From Alphaproteobacteria bacterium (lineage in GTDB: Bacteria; Pseudomonadota; Alphaproteobacteria; Ferrovibrionales; Ferrovibrionaceae): a DNA stretch of 64,000 nucleotides. A model generated the notes under the pieces. It made no database searches. It was given only the letters and a program-made list of their open reading frames with translations, and had not been told where the DNA came from. The stretch covers positions 86,474 through 150,473 of the forward strand of contig JAFKFH010000021.1 of the NCBI GenBank assembly GCA_017307375.1, in the 5' to 3' direction. Made by a program: the position numbers and the translations under genes. This document shows positions 63,050 to 64,000 of this stretch, one piece after another; position 1 is the first letter of the stretch, and every line of letters begins with the position of its first letter.

Positions 63050-64000
63050 CTAGAAGCGGTATCGCGTGATGGCGGCGACGCGCCCGTTGGGCAGGCTGAC
63101 CGAGGCGCGATCGCTGCCGCTGAAGGTCATGCGGACCTGGCCGATCGGGCTGGCCGCGGCATTGCCGGCCGCGGTGGTCGCGCCGATGGCCGGGCCACCC
63201 TGGTACTGGTAGAGCGTGCCGCTGAAGCCGAGATCGGCGCCGAGCACCGCCTGGGCGGCATACCAGACCGGCCGGCCGCCGGTGTCGAAGGTGAGTATCG
63301 ACAGATAGGCGGTCTGCTGGACGGTCCCGTTGGTGCCGGGCTGGCTGTGCACGGCCAGGAAATAGCCGTTGGCGCTGCCGCCCGCATCGGGTTCGTACCA
63401 CCAGCCGGTCTGCGGCAATCCGGCGTAGCCGGTGGTCGCGCTGCCGCCGATGGCATATCGGGCCAGCGGCAGGACCGCACCGCCGCCGATGCCGAGGCCG
63501 GCGCCGTTGCCGTTGGTATCGGTGACGATGGCGAAGGCCGGCCCGGCCGCGGCGACCGGGTTGCCGGCCCCGGCCAGACCGAACGGCGCGCCGCCGGTCC
63601 GTTCCTGCAGGGTGCCGCTGCAGGTGAGTGCGGACAGGTTGCAGAATCCTGCGAGCCACTGGCTGCGACCGTTTGTGTCGTAGGCGAGTCCGGCGACATA
63701 GGCGCGGTCGCCCCAGCGCTCCATGACCCAGCCCTGACCGCCGCCGATGGCTGGCATGTACCAGTATCCGGGTTTTTCGGGGAGGACGAGGGGGTTGGCA
63801 GCGATGAAGGCCTGTCCGGGTGCGGGATTGCCGTTGACGAGGTCGCGGGCGTCGGAGGCGAAGGCGATGGTGGCGGCGTCGCCGGCGATGGCGGGTGCCC
63901 AGCTGGGGCCGGTCCCGGGTGTGCCGGCGGCGGTCTGGGTGACGAGGGCGGTGACGGCGCGGGCGGTATCGCGGACCCAGATCTGCTGGATGCCGTTGGC
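63050..64000 (-). CDS. Repeat-rich protein, 5' end beyond the window
   Basis: The frame is open to the window end, giving at least 316 residues. The upstream part reads like a PD40/TolB propeller blade (IQQIWVRDTARAVTALVTQT, then ATIAFASDARDLV). After GYWYMPAIGGGQGWVMERWGDRAYVAG come repeated WW/WY-Gly-Asn segments (TGWWYEPDAGGSANGYFLA, GGRPVWYAAQ, RVAAITRYRF), a pattern seen in secreted bacterial proteins of unknown role. Signal peptide and full domain order cannot be judged because the start is missing. Confidence 0.65.
   Translation of the reverse strand, partial: ANGIQQIWVRDTARAVTALVTQTAAGTPGTGPSWAPAIAGDAATIAFASDARDLVNGNPAPGQAFIAANPLVLPEKPGYWYMPAIGGGQGWVMERWGDRAYVAGLAYDTNGRSQWLAGFCNLSALTCSGTLQERTGGAPFGLAGAGNPVAAAGPAFAIVTDTNGNGAGLGIGGGAVLPLARYAIGGSATTGYAGLPQTGWWYEPDAGGSANGYFLAVHSQPGTNGTVQQTAYLSILTFDTGGRPVWYAAQAVLGADLGFSGTLYQYQGGPAIGATTAAGNAAASPIGQVRMTFSGSDRASVSLPNGRVAAITRYRF

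Overview
The window is GC-rich, densely packed bacterial DNA with about 58 protein genes, one tRNA and short intergenic gaps. The gene set points to an alphaproteobacterium, probably of Rhodospirillales type: DUF1150 beside Hsp20, an NDUFA9-like protein, a kdsD-lptCAB-rpoN-hpf-ptsN block behind ribonuclease D, and GltB with a 36-residue propeptide. Genus cannot be fixed from the sequence alone. No prophage, insertion sequence, CRISPR array or plasmid function was seen.

Layout. 1-8.7 kb: 3' end of a serine hydroxymethyltransferase paralogue, an AraC regulator, a chemoreceptor, a Gfo/Idh/MocA oxidoreductase, an IorAB-type molybdenum hydroxylase and an NTF2-like protein. 8.8-12.5 kb: acyl-CoA synthetase, a secreted protein of unknown function, and an SDR. 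12.7-20.1 kb: gltD-gltB and an NDUFA9-like gene. 20.3-28.2 kb: tRNA-Leu(CAG), rnd, the LPS/sigma-54/PTS-Ntr block, and a ROK-family protein whose motif order is circularly permuted. 28.2-30.7 kb: DUF1150, Hsp20 and 3-hydroxyacyl-CoA dehydrogenase. 30.7-36.4 kb: an acetoin-dehydrogenase-like cluster (acoR, acoA, acoB, free-standing lipoyl domain, lipoyl-less E2 core, lipoate ligase). 36.5-39.1 kb: speD-speE, a TPR protein and a DUF423 protein. 39.2-45.0 kb: dipeptide ABC transporter. 45.0-48.2 kb: Lrp-type regulator divergent from a two-gene lysine-catabolic pair. 48.3-53.8 kb: aminotransferase, haloalkane dehalogenase, MscS channel, ACT protein, isochorismatase-fold protein, HerA-like ATPase. 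53.9-64.0 kb: large secreted alpha/beta hydrolase, small unknown, LLM flavoprotein, fused CydDC-like ABC exporter divergent from a LysR gene, and two probable beta-propeller or repeat proteins, the last cut by the window end.

How the genes fit together. Sigma-54 (rpoN) is encoded in the window, and so is one of its likely clients: the acoABC-like operon has an AcoR-type activator gene directly upstream, repeated TGTCGCA half-sites and a GG-N10-GC promoter element. KdsD and LptC/A/B serve LPS synthesis and export. GltBD supplies glutamate while PtsN and RpoN belong to nitrogen/carbon signalling. The Lrp-type regulator lies between the peptide importer and the lysine-oxidation genes and could coordinate uptake with amino-acid use.

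Most unusual observations: the permuted ROK protein, the E2 enzyme split into separate lipoyl and catalytic polypeptides, the compact aco control region, one hairpin that contains the stop codons of two convergent genes, an isochorismatase-fold protein with Ser in place of the nucleophilic Cys, and a three-copy intergenic inverted repeat. All functional statements come from reading motifs and context; no database search was run.
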